Source: Melanocharis versteri (taxonomy: Eukaryota; Chordata; Aves; Passeriformes; Melanocharitidae). From it: a stretch of 64,000 nucleotides of DNA. Position numbers and translations under genes: made by a program. This document shows positions 1 to 11,140 of this stretch, in pieces. Under the pieces are notes generated by a model. The model made no database searches. It had not been told where the DNA came from and saw only the letters and a list, made by a program, of their open reading frames with translations. The stretch lies in contig VZTG01004282.1 of NCBI GenBank assembly GCA_013397845.1, forward strand, positions 779,299-843,298, given 5' to 3'. Each line of letters starts with the position of its first letter. Position 1 is the stretch's first letter.

Positions 1-3000
1 GTTGTCACTTCTACAGTCAAGAAATCCCAAATATTTTTCACATTAATTTACAGGAACCAGCACAGTTGCTGTTGAGAGAATAAAAAGAACATACAGTTAT
101 CTTTATCATATCCTACCCAAAGCTAAAATTATTTTCAGTTGGATTTTTGTCTGCATAAGTACCAAAGAATTTGACACGTTTTGCAGCAACTAGCATTGTC
201 TGTTTACTGTAGGGATGTGCATAATGCCCATCACTGTAGTTCTTATAGGCACTATATGAACTGTTTCATTTTCCTCTGAGAAGTTTATCAAGTATCAGGT
301 ATTTGCTTTTTGCTCCAGCTTGGGAAATCAGGGTCATGGATTTCAAATGAAGTGCTTTGTACTCTCCAAGGGCAGTGAGAAAACACAATAGTACAGACAA
401 AAATCTAATCAAAGTATTTTGGCTTTTTGCCTCCTTTTTATTTTACAATGGGAAAAAAAATTCAAGGTGCGACTTGAATCCCTTCAGGAGTTCCCTTCCT
501 GTGTGCGCTGGCTCTCGCCAGAAACACGAGACTGACACAATGATAAAATGTGCTGCCAGGTCCTCTTGCCCATTCAAAGACCCTCCCTCAGGTATCAGGT
601 GCCTTCCCTGAGCTTTGAGGTCAACCAGACACCTCCCTCGAGGCTTACCTGGGCTGAAGGATACATCTACCTGAAAATCCGCTCAGGTAGAGCAGCTGTT
701 ATCTGAGCTAGGATCAAAGTCCCCCTCTGCACTCCAGAAAAACATCTTCCAAGCTGGTCTTCTTTCTCCATGATTCAAATGAATGTTGAATGAGTCTCTG
801 GGGACAACAGTTGTTGTGCTGAGGAGCGAGCTGTCAGAAATACTTTATCATGAAAGTTCAGTTCCTTTCAGGGCCTTTTATTATTAATAGTCATCGCTGC
901 AGGGGAGCATTAAACACAGACCCTATTTACTGTACAAATTGATATATTATAAACCACAAAAGCCATCCTGGTGCTTTGCTACTTCACCTTCCTTTTCAGC
1001 GTGCTAGCATGAGGGAATCTTTAACCTTTGTGTGGCTAGAATACAGACAATGAATTTTGGTTTAGTGTGGCCAGGCTGGATTGCTCAGAGCAGCTCATTT
1101 TTTGAGGACCACTGTCTTGAGGCGTGGGTGGAGAACAGTGACATCTGTACTATATAAAAGGCGAGACATTTTGCTCCATAGTGACACTGAGTTCATCAAT
1201 ACAAAAAGTCAAAGGCATTTATACCCCTGAAAAGGCCACAGGATGTCCCCTAAAGGAGCTTATGTTTTTGTACCAGATTTCAAGCAGCTCCCGCAGCTTT
1301 CTGCTGCCTCATGCGAAAGATGGGCATGTTATCTGTAGGTGGGTAACAGCCTGATTTCTTCAGCAATAGCATGTGACAGAGGTGAGGGAATAGCTGTTCC
1401 ATGGTGTAAGAAAACGTGGCAAGATGAGTCCCAGCTGTGGGAAGAACCCAGCCTGATTCCAGCCCATCGTGGCTGTGGTGCCATAGGCAGAAGAGACTTT
1501 GCTGGGTCAGTTTGCAGTGCAATATTGGATTTTAGCAGCTAGGCAGAAAACTCTCAGAACCAAACCATACAAGGAGCAGTAGAAATGAAACCCAGCAGAA
1601 CAGTGACAGCCCAGAGGCAGGGCAAGTAACAAACAAAAAAATACCATGTTAAAAAAAGACAGTCTATTGCACTTAGTAGCAGACAGGCCCTGGCTTTGCA
1701 CTTTCTGTCCTCTGCACTTTGGAATCAATTTTAAAATACCTCCCAGGCTTCTCCAAAAGCCTTAAAATCCTGCTGAGGAGAGCCAGTGCTCTCCCATCAG
1801 CCAGTGAAAGCAGCCACGTGCTGCAGGGGCAGGGTGGTGGATGTGTCACAAGGACACCACTTGGCGAGTTGAGGAGTCAGGATCCTGCAAGGATCCTGAG
1901 CAAGCTGCAGGCGTGAAGCATGGACTGGGGGAGCCACGGTGTCACCATACAGTGAGGCAGCAGGGGTGACACAGCCCGTGCAGGTGTGCTGAGCCAGCAA
2001 GTCACAAAGCACCTCCTCAGCAAGGTGTGATGCCAGAAAGTCACGAGAGTGAGTGACTCCGCAATTTTAAAAGAGCTGAAAGCAGTTCTAGAGAGCAGTT
2101 TAAGTGCAATGCACCCATGCTGAAGAGGCAGCACTGTATGGCTGACACAGTGTGGCCTCTGTGACATGTCTCAAAGGGCTCATAGCCCAGGGAGAGTCCG
2201 TGGGAGACTGTAGCTCTAAAGATTCCCAGTTGTTATAAATGGATAGCAGCAGAAGAGACACAGGGAATGGGAGGGATGCGACGCCTCTGTTGCTCCTGCA
2301 CTCCCGAGGGTGGTGTCCCTGGAACAGGTCTGAGGCACAGCCCCAGGGAGGGTGGATGGGGATCCGTGGAGCAGCTGCTCTGTGTGGAGAGGGCGTTGTT
2401 CTCCGAGGCTGTTGATCTGGTCTCTCATGAATATTGTATTCAGTGAAGAGAGCCAGACAGCAAGGGGGTGGAAACCGCTGCTTTTTAAAGTACAGAACAT
2501 GTACTCAAAAAGAGTGTTCAGAAGTGCTTCTTCCAACCTACAGTGTGCTAAAGATTGGTGCTTGGTACATTTCAAGGATGAGAAAAAAAATCACACCACT
2601 CAAGTTTAGCTGTGACTTTTTTCAGCTGAAGAGTTCCTGATATCCAAAAATGTTGCGTGTGCTTCTGACTAAAGCCCTTAGTAACAACCGAAACTTGAGC
2701 CTTTTCTTAGATAGAAAGCATATACTGAGTCTTTTCTTGTTACAATAAGAAAACCCCAAAAACAGTCCTGTAATTTTGTAACTAGAGTTGGACAAACTTC
2801 TGAGAAGGACCACACACCAGATTAGAATTTTTAGATTTGTTGTGAGAATAGTTGACATGTGTTCCCTTCCCTTTCACTGTCCAATCTTTGTTGTAAAAGT
2901 GGACTCATGTTGTGCCAGTTGAGATTAATATTATAACATGAAAGGGCTAGGTTTGTATCATTTTCCATGCTTGTTACATTCACTGATGTGGGAATAGAGT

Positions 3001-3050
3001 TATATTCTACCTGAGCCACTTTGTGTTTTATGGGCAGGATTAACAGCACA
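1..3050. other. non-coding stretch, no gene seen
   Basis: I see no coding region here. The first 1.7 kb is AT-rich unique sequence. From about 1,720 to 2,600 the DNA is richer in G and C and carries overlapping open frames on both strands (for example 119 codons at 2,216-2,575 on the minus strand and 85 codons at 2,352-2,609 on the plus strand). None has a known domain, and opposed open frames of this kind are expected where stop codons are scarce. A small direct repeat, AGGATCCTG-CA-AGGATCCTG, lies at 1,879-1,898. Confidence 0.7.
1151..1161 (+). promoter_or_regulatory. isolated TATA-box-like motif
   Basis: TATATAAAAGG is a strong match to the TATA-box consensus TATAWAAR and is followed by a GC-leaning stretch. 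There is no recognisable exon, initiator or CpG cluster downstream, so it may be a chance match in AT-rich DNA. At best it is a candidate core promoter for an unannotated transcript running rightward. Confidence 0.15.
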
Positions 3051-5150
3051 CAAATACTTCACAGTCTTGGGTGGGTAGAGCACCTGCCCATTGGCATCGA
3101 ATACTGTGAGTGTCAAAGTATCTAAGACTTTCTTTCCGGCTGTGAAACATCCTTCAGATTGCTCTAGAAGATCTTGTCCTGTTCTTTACCCTGGCACCTC
3201 TTTTGCTCTTTTCTTAATAGAACATGGCTCACGACTTCTTGCTCTGCCACAAATTCCCCTGAGGATGTGTTCTGTTCCTTCCATTCAAGCCTGTATTCCA
3301 CTCAACAGACTCTTATTACCATTATTGTCACCGGATATAGAATTGGTTATGAAGTTTCACTACTCTGTTCACTGGGCGCACAACCTTATTAACGTGAAAT
3401 AATGCTGCATCCCACAGCCATAATTTCAAATATTCCCACTGTTCCGATAGCTGATACTATTTGTAAAACCAATTATTAGAGAATTTCATTATTTTCATAT
3501 GCTACTTTTAACATCTAATTCTTTGAAAGTGCAATTATAGTGCAGTTTATTCATTAAAAGCAAGACTAATGTTTTATGTATTTTAGGTGTAACTTGAACT
3601 CAGAAAACGCCAAACTATTTACATTAATACAAGCCCTTGGAAGCCATTTCAAAATGATATAACAGGAAAATAGTTGATACAATGGTTAGATAACATCAAA
3701 GAGTGGGTTGGGAACACAAACCATGATCCTTGTGAAAACTGATTCCTGAAGAATTAGCCAAGAGAGTTCCAAGTGCATTTCTTCTTATTCGTTGAAATAT
3801 GATGTTTGTTCTCATTCTTCAGGTAGAACCTGGCAAGTCTGTATTTGCACTTGTTGATCTTTCCCAACATAAATCTCTCCATTGTAGTCACATCAACAAT
3901 ATGTTTTCTTTACTTTAGTAATAAAATTTCTGGTAACATATGCTCTTTTAGACTCTGTGTGCAGTATTTATCAAGTTATTGAGGTTGCAGTTACAGAACA
4001 CTTCAGTATAACATGCAAAGGACAATGGAACCTTGCACAGCTATAAGATCTCTCTGATCTTCTTTTGCCATCAATTAAAAACTGCCTACAGGTGTAAGAG
4101 CTCTCTGATCTTCTTTTGCCATCTATTTGAAAGAATGTGTGAACTTTACTTCAATATGTCCTTATAAGCATGATGATACACCCTTAACCATAAGACACAC
4201 ACTGCTCTTAAAACCTCTTTAATGTAATCAGCTAACAGACCTAATCTCCCATTTTGCTGAAATAGTCCCTGGATACGTAACTGCGCCTACTCTGAAACGG
4301 ACACTGTAATTTCCTTGACAAAACATCAGCAAAGCTTGGGATACTAATCTTCATATAGGTAACATTTTATTTAATAACTTACTAGGCAAGTTTCTAGAGG
4401 AAAGATTGAATATGAATTCACCATTTTCTGGGAAAAAAAAGTCTCTGAAAAGCTTGTTGGGAAGTTGATCTGTGTGTTGCTTAACACTTTCACAGCATGA
4501 TAATTACTTTGGGAAAGTGTGTGTGAGGAATCACTTCTTGTCCAGACCCACTTAAGCCTGAACAGATTGTCAGGGATGTGCCTTTCTGGGTCTTATTTTG
4601 GAGGATGATGAAAACCCACCATTATCTTTTGGATATAGTTTGTCCCAAAATTCCGCTGTAAATGTATTTAAGTACAGACATGACCTTACCCAAAAGGTGT
4701 GCTTACCTCTCTGTATGTATATACACAACTGAAATACACTGACCAAGAAACCAAGGTGGTTCACAGATGCAAGACTGTGTCTAACTCTCCTAACTCCAGG
4801 TAATACTCAAGAGTTTAATGCACTCATCACCACTTGGGCTGGAATGAAGTGGGATGCATTTGAACAGAGGCAGATCTATAGAGTTTCTTACAGATTTAGC
4901 CTGACCCCACTAGGTCTGAGAAGTTGTTTGGGGTTTGCTACGTACCCAAACAAGAGAAGAAATTACAAACTTGGATAATCCTTTTCTGAGTTACATACTG
5001 AAAAATCAAAATTCCCCTCCAGATATGAGCAGGAAGTGCAAAAGTATCAACCAGTCTATACTGAGGGTCTAGAAACTCTCACACAAATAGTAAGTATTCT
5101 TCCAGTTGGGTGAAGAGTTGTTTTTCCAAGTGAAAATAGGAAAGCACCCC
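3051..5150. other. AT-rich non-coding stretch
   Basis: No gene is seen. Between about 3,400 and 3,600 several ATTA/TAAT homeodomain-type cores lie close together, which is suggestive of a conserved non-coding element but cannot be shown from one sequence. The one clear structure is the spaced duplication near 4,044. The open frames here are short and resemble nothing known. Confidence 0.65.
4044..4123 (+). repeat. spaced direct duplication of a 29-bp unit
   Basis: The unit at 4,044-4,072 is repeated at 4,095-4,123 with a single mismatch (TAAGATCTCTC against TAAGAGCTCTC; both continue TGATCTTCTTTTGCCATC). The copies start 51 bp apart, with 22 bp of unrelated sequence between them. This is a local segmental duplication, recent enough to be 28/29 identical. 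It is not a known repeat family to my eye. Confidence 0.85.
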
Positions 5151-5235
5151 AAAAGGTATTTACTCATATTTTCATAGTGCCAACAGCAGCATTCCTAGAA
5201 AAGACATAATCCTACATGAAGATCTTGCCATCTAG

Positions 5236-5260
5236 GATAATCAAATTGTGATAATCAAAT
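5236..5260 (+). repeat. two tandem GATAATCAAAT motifs
   Basis: GATAATCAAAT occurs at 5,236-5,246 and again at 5,250-5,260, with a period of 14 bp. Each copy contains a TAATC core (the type bound by OTX/PITX-like homeodomains) overlapping ATCAAA (close to a TCF/LEF core). It could be a small paired binding site or simply a short tandem duplication. Confidence 0.4.
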
Positions 5261-5581
5261 GTGAAGGAGATGAAGTCACTATGTACTACTTCAGAAGTAA
5301 CCAATAAATACCAGATATACCACACTGAAGAGCTCTTTGTGTACCCACTAACACAGTAATAGATATTTATCTCAAATAAGCCATTTAATAATTTACTCTT
5401 TTTACTCTTGATAGAAAGTGTATGCCCATGCACATTTCATAATATGTGCAGAATGCACAAGTGGTCTAAAAAATATTTTTAAAATAATCATCGAATTATG
5501 CTTTTGGAAAATTAAATATGAAACTTGGAATGTGAAACAAACAAATAAGACAATTTAGAAAAGATTAAAAGCAATTGTTCT

Positions 5582-5618
5582 GTTACCTTGGCAACACATT
5601 CGAAGTGCAGCCAATCAG
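5582..5618. promoter_or_regulatory. RFX X-box followed by a CCAAT (NF-Y) box
   Basis: GTTACCTTGGCAAC at 5,582-5,595 matches the RFX X-box pattern GTNRCC-N2-RGYAAC at every defined position. Fifteen bases downstream, CCAATCAG at 5,611-5,618 is a good NF-Y box. RFX factors act on cilia and MHC class II genes and often cooperate with NF-Y, which makes the pair more convincing than either site alone. No transcript start is visible nearby, so an enhancer is more likely than a promoter. Binding is inferred from motif match only. Confidence 0.45.
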
Positions 5619-6130
5619 CAAAGTTGATGTATTGTTTTGACATACATGCACATATTTCTAACATAAATAGCAACAGAGACTTAATAACAATAGGTTTTAA
5701 AACTAGGAACTGATGTAATTTTAAATGTGTCAATCAGAGAAACCTATGAAAGTGTTTCTTCTATCAAACTGACAGTAAGTATATGCTGGAATGGCTTTAT
5801 AAGAGATAGCAGACTTCTGACAGGTCATACAGAAGATGCAAAATCTGTAATTACATTCTAGTTTCTTGGATTGTGTCCTTTCGTATGTCTAAAAAACTTT
5901 GAGAAGAAAATAAAACTTGAAGGCTATGATATATCATTCATTTCTGTAAACAAGTAACAAAAAAAAGAGCAGCGTGTCTGAGAATGGAGACGAAATATCA
6001 GACTGGAAGAATCTGCCTAGCCCTCGAAATAGATGCACTTAAACTTCTTGTCTTATTTTATGATTGACTGGTGCCAGTGAGGTTCTGCAGTGTAAGTTTT
6101 CAAGGATACTAAAAATTAACAATAGGAGAA

Positions 6131-6340
6131 ATGTACAGAGGAAGATTGCTGATGGGATACAGAGCCTTTCACCTCTCGGTCAGTGGTTTGAATCTGGGCT
6201 GTGTCAGCAGTAACAGGAAACCATTACTTTTTGACAGGTGTCAGGAGTGTGTATGGAAGGAGTGCATCAGCCATCCTCCTCCAGACCCTGATGGATACGT
6301 GCCCAAAAGCAACCCTCAAAATGAGAATTCTGCTTGACAG
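6131..6340 (+). repeat. possible old tRNA-derived SINE fragment
   Basis: GGTTTGAATCT at 6,185-6,195 resembles the RNA polymerase III B box (GGTTCGANTCC), and TTGCTGATGGG at 6,146-6,156 is a weak A-box-like match 28 bp upstream. This arrangement is that of a tRNA-derived SINE head. The adjoining segment to about 6,340 has unusually few stops in one frame (68 codons from 6,131) and may be the body of the same element. I do not recognise the family with certainty. There is no cloverleaf, so it is not a functional tRNA. Confidence 0.3.
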
Positions 6341-6598
6341 CCTAGAAATAAAACTGGTGTCTCCTCCCTTTCCCAGAGAGCATTGTCCCTCTCCCCCAGT
6401 CTAAGACCACACTACCATGGACTGGCCTTTGAATCAACACTGTGCTTAGAGGGCTTCAGTTCTAATTGAGCAACATTTAAAAATCTCATTTACAACTAAA
6501 ATACATTTGAACACATTTGTATATTTCTTCATGGGATCAATAGTCTTCAGGAAAGCTAGGGTTTTACCTTAGGTCTTTCCACTTCCAAAACCCAAACC

Positions 6599-6661
6599 TT
6601 AACAAAAAACCAAAAAAACCCCAAAAAAACCAAAAAAGAAACAAAAAAAANAAAAAAAATA
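6599..6661 (+). repeat. A-rich low-complexity tract with one unknown base
   Basis: The tract consists of A-runs interrupted by single C, CC or CCCC, then A8-n-A8. The ambiguous base at 6,651 is the only one in the window and lies inside the longest A-run, so it probably marks a base-calling or assembly uncertainty. Confidence 0.9.
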
Positions 6662-7973
6662 AGGCACACATTCATAAAATCCTCAGATACAGAAACAAGC
6701 ACCTTATTCTGTCATTGGGTGGGATTAAGTTACCCATTCTGGCACATCATCTTTTTTCTTTTACTTTTTCCAGATTTATATGACTCTCATCATAGCAAAT
6801 GCTCAGAGAGAGGAATTTCCAACTGGAACACATTGAAAATAGAAAGGAAATAACTCACTATAAACAGCACTGAGGAGAAACAAGTGAACATGCAGGGGAA
6901 AGCATGATTCTTTGTCAGAGTGTGAGTGGTGTACTTTTGTCTAGCAGCCATTATCTTTCCTTAAGAAACACTGACTTTTACTTGGAATTTCAATCTACAT
7001 TTTGATTGATTTCTTTCTCAGGATATAAGAAGAGTGATGGGAAGGACTGGGGATAAGGACAAGGAAGAATAAAACAAGATAAAAAGTTTCCAGCCATGCT
7101 GTCAGGTTTGGTGAAAACATGCTGAGGATTAACTGTTTCAGTGCTGTGGAACCTGCATGTTAATGGAGGCAAAAGAGATGGAAAGTTTCCTTGTGCATCA
7201 AACTCACAAGGCTTTAAGCTGCCAGCCTTGTGGCAGAATCTCTGTACCCAAAACACTGCTGAAGTGGGGACACTGACAGCCACAGTCAAGGGTTGACAAT
7301 GAACAAATACTACACAAATACAATCCTTAAAACGAATGTTTTAGCCATAAATTACCACTTCCCGTTTGGTGGTACTTGGCTTTCTGCAACATATTCTATG
7401 GAGCCTGAGGTAGGGCAATTCTAATCTGACACATTGTGAATATATTACATCAAAAGATTTTTTTTTTCAAAAGGTCTACTTGTTAGAATTTTGTCAGGTC
7501 AGCTTGGACCTGAGCTTAATACACTGTGCTGTGTGTTTCACCACAGTCAGTGTGCTCCCTATGTAGATAGATACTTTATCTAGACAAGTCCAGGTTCTTG
7601 TGATCAGGATTTGATTCCTCTCCCTGGTCTTTCTGCTTGAAATTCAAATAGCAGCACTCCTCTCCTTCCTTCTGATTAAGTATTTTCATAACCCCTTTTG
7701 CACACTGTTTCTCTCACATATTTGTTGTACATATGGAAAAGAACATATGGAGCCAGAGGTCTACGTAGAGCACTGAGCCCAGAGATGGTTGGAGATGAAC
7801 TAACTATATTATTTTGTAACTGGAAACAGAAAAGTAAATTCTTTAAGCTAGAAGTGGAGCAGAGAACTGTCCGTGAGAGCCTGATCACCTTTATCTCGGA
7901 AGGCAATAATCTCACACTGCAATTCCTGTCTTTCGTGCTACAACATTAGAGAGACCAAGGCTCGATTTAAGAA

Positions 7974-7987
7974 GTTGCCATGGCAGA
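7974..7987. promoter_or_regulatory. imperfect RFX X-box-like motif
   Basis: GTTGCCATGGCAGA matches the palindromic X-box GTTGCCATGGCAAC at 12 of 14 positions; the last two informative bases of the right half-site are changed. It is the third X-box-type motif in the window but the weakest. Confidence 0.2.
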
Positions 7988-8490
7988 GAACCCACATCTC
8001 CAGGTATCACAGGTTAATTTTCCTCCTTAAAATATAATTGATTCTGTTATGAATGTCTTTAGTTTCCATTTTCAAGCCACATATCGTTATATCTTTTTCC
8101 TCTAAGACTGAAAAGTTGACTAATAGCAAAAAATCTCAACACTGTTTAATGCCTATTAAGCCAAGCAGAGAGTGATGTGTAGCATGCCCAGTGAGGAGGA
8201 GTTGTGTATGGTGAGCATTGCATGGGAGGCAGGAGGAATTCAATAATTGTCCCAGAACACTAACAATTTTCATAACCTATAAAAAGATGGATGTCTTTTG
8301 TAGAACTCTGGTACACGTATTTTCTTGTTTTACCAAACATTTCAAAAATATAAATGAGTGCTGACTTATATTTCTATAAACCTAGTTAGAATTTACATCT
8401 CCTACAGTCTCCTCCCATACATTTAAATCTCCATCCCACACTTTAATACTTTCTTTTCCCTGCTTTTTTCCTTTTACCCATTATTTTCAT

Positions 8491-11100
8491 ATTAAGAAGC
8501 AATGATGGATCTAGGAGAGCTCTGTGTGACTCAGCTGATGTCTTTTCCTCTAGAAAATGACTCCTGTAATTGCTCTAAAAGCAAAGCCTCCAGAAGTGAT
8601 TACTCAGTGCAGGAGGTCGGACCAAGCAGCGCTGCTGAGCAGCAGCAACAGATGGATCTGGGGGGGTCTAACAACAGCTCTGAGTGCCAGCAGAGTCAAA
8701 TTGGCTGATTAACAGCACTCAGGGGTTACAATAAACACAGGGGTGCCAAGTCCAGCCCCGTCGTGTCTGTCCTGGCCACATCTGCAGTAAAGGACATTGA
8801 TCTGCTGAGCTGAATATTCTGCAGGTATTGCCTCGTGCTGCTGAGCAAAAATCCCTTCCATTCCCCAGTAGCAACAGCTTAAGCTTTGCCAGCCTGTGCA
8901 TAGGAGTTCATGGGAATCCACTGCTCTGCTGCTTACTAGCTATTTCCATTACAAGATCCCTCAAGAGGTTCCAGTAAGGAATGAAGGCTCCTTGGGCTCA
9001 TTAAACTACTTGGAAACTCCGAAAGATGAAACAGATAGTTCTAGTCCTATTAGGTTCAAGGTAAATTTCAAATTTGAACATCAAGGAGTTCAGGCCTTTG
9101 TTGCTATTTAAATATAACTGTATGGAAAATGAAATCCTGCTGGAAAAGTGAGTGTAAAGATGCCCAGAAAAGAGAGAAAGCTTTAATACAGTTCTTAAAA
9201 AGGGATTTAGTGCATGCTGGCTGCTATTCTGTTAGTAATGTTTTTTGTAATCAAATCAGAGCCAGAACAAAATGCCACATCTTCTTTTATGAATGGATCA
9301 TTAAAGGAAATAGAAAAAAGAAATCTGAAGAAAAAATTTCTCAAACAACAATGAATTAAAGTCCTTAAGCTACATAAATTCCCATGAAATTTGCACAAGG
9401 TTGTATCTTGTACACATCCCTAAGCCAAACACAAAGAAAAAGGAAAATATATATGTATGCCTCCATGCAGGGGTTCTCCTCTGTCTTTTACAGGATGAAA
9501 AAAAAAATCCACAAACTTTTACTTCTGGATCTTTCACTGAATTATTCCAGAAGTACAAAGACAACACAGTGCCTCAGTCTGTCAGTAGCAAGGGGGCTCA
9601 GTGTTTATAAACCACATTTTCTTCATTTTTGATGCCTAAATAGTTTGCAAGCACTGACTAAGCCTTGTGACTCCTTTGTAAAGAGCAGAGCATTATGAAA
9701 CCGTTCTCAGCAGACAGGGACAGGCAGGCAATGCACATCCAATGGAGACAAATAGGAAAACATCTGGGAGAGCTACTGCAAATTTACACTTTCACCTCAA
9801 GCAGAGCAGTGAATTGCTTTGGCCCAAAATGTCACAGTAGTTATTCATTAATTACACTAAGACAAAGTTAGATAAATTTGAAGACATATGCCTCAATTCC
9901 TGCCTATTAATGGGAAGAATAAATGAGCATGCTCAGAATATATTTCCAAAACACAACAGTGACTGTAGACTTAGAAACATCCAGAGTTATTACCTACACT
10001 GAGATTCCTGGTAGTTAGACCCATTCTTTAAACCATCAAATCTTCTAATTTATGATAGTACTTTAAAATAGTTAATTTCCTAAGCAGAAACATATCTTAA
10101 TATTATGAACATAAAGTTCTTACTGATGTAATATATTTGCCTTTTCTATGAATCAAGATGAAACAGTGTATAATAGTTGTAATTATGTTGTATAAAAATG
10201 AAAAGACCTAAAGGAACAGTAGGTTTCTTAAAGTGTTATCTACCCCTAATTGTAATCTCACCTGAACTAAGGAACAAGGCATTCTACACACAGTCGTGAG
10301 CAAGTGCCTGCTATATTTTTGACTGCATATTCTTTACACTTTTCCTTCTCAAACTAATTTGTGACATCCTGCAAAACCCTATCGTTCCATAAAGTTGAAC
10401 ACTATGTTACATGAGGCATAGTTCAACAGGAATGTAGGTCAGTTTTTAACTGTCTTTCCTTGAAATTAAATAGGCTTGCATTTTACATGCAAAGGGCCAC
10501 GGAGGAAAAATATAAATTGTGTCTAATAGTCTTTACAAGTGTGCTAGGCCTTTTAGCTTAAAAGCTGCCAATATGGAAATAATAGGACATATTAAACCAT
10601 GTAAAACAGAACAGAAATGATGAGATGAGTCTGAGATGTGTGATGGGTCAGAGGAACCTCTGAAGGATGCTGAAAAAGCCCTTTCAGATTAGGTGGATGG
10701 GGGAGCACAGAAGGAGAGCACTGTGGAAAATTAAAAAGATTTCACATAGCTGGGCTAGAAAGGGGATTACGTAAATAAATAAGCTCCCCACGGTAAGCAA
10801 TCTCCATAGCCCTGGGTGCCTGACCCACCACTTGGTGACTCCTGCCTTTTACAGGCCCTCCTGATGGAGCAATTTGCTCCAGCTGAGCCCTGCCTACCTG
10901 GGCTCCCTTGTAATCCTCACCGAGGGCAGACACCTGTGGCAGCTCAGGGACAAAATATTAACCCTCTCCTCCCCAGAGTCTGGGGGATCCGTACTGCAAA
11001 AGTAGAAGTCAAAAAGCTGGGGAAGAGGAATTGGTTTGTGTGCTAATGCTCTGAGACTGGCCCATGGGAAAAAATGCTGTCAGAGATACAACTGCACGGT
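8491..11100. other. non-coding stretch with a polyQ-containing small open frame
   Basis: No confirmed gene. A 68-codon frame at 8,502-8,708 (plus) is rich in Ser, Gln and Asn with a QQQQ run and sits downstream of a pyrimidine-rich stretch. I do not recognise the protein. TGACTCAGC at 8,527-8,535, inside it, is an AP-1/MAF-type motif. From 8,709 to 11,100 I see short chance frames, small A-runs and no recognised repeat. Confidence 0.55.
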
Positions 11101-11106
11101 CAGTAT

Positions 11107-11140
11107 TTTGGATACCAAAGAACTTTGGCTACCAAAGAAT
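11107..11140 (+). repeat. 17-bp tandem duplication with internal dyads
   Basis: TTTGGATACCAAAGAAC (11,107-11,123) is followed immediately by TTTGGCTACCAAAGAAT (11,124-11,140), agreeing at 15 of 17 positions. Each unit is itself a dyad, TTTGG-N3-CCAAA, so the block holds two evenly spaced palindromic half-site pairs 17 bp apart. It may be a tandem duplication of a protein-binding site, but the dyad spacing does not fit the classical NFI site. Confidence 0.6.

Larger units (their letters stand above)
5151..6130. other. AT-rich non-coding stretch around an X-box
   Basis: No gene is seen. The stretch 5,440-5,720 is densely AT-rich with SOX-like (ATTGTT), homeodomain-like and CCAAT motifs around an RFX X-box, and is a plausible conserved non-coding element. 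Two copies of GATAATCAAAT lie at 5,236-5,260. Confidence 0.5.
6341..8490. other. non-coding stretch with an A-rich tract
   Basis: No gene is seen. The main landmark is the A/C-rich simple tract at 6,599-6,661. Opposed short open frames at 7,676-7,949 (79 and 83 codons on opposite strands) overlap each other and match no known protein. A weak X-box-like motif lies at 7,974. Confidence 0.65.

Noticed and set aside
9590..9604. CTCF-like GGGGGC core
   Set aside because: Flanking positions do not fit the CTCF pattern; only the central G-run matches.
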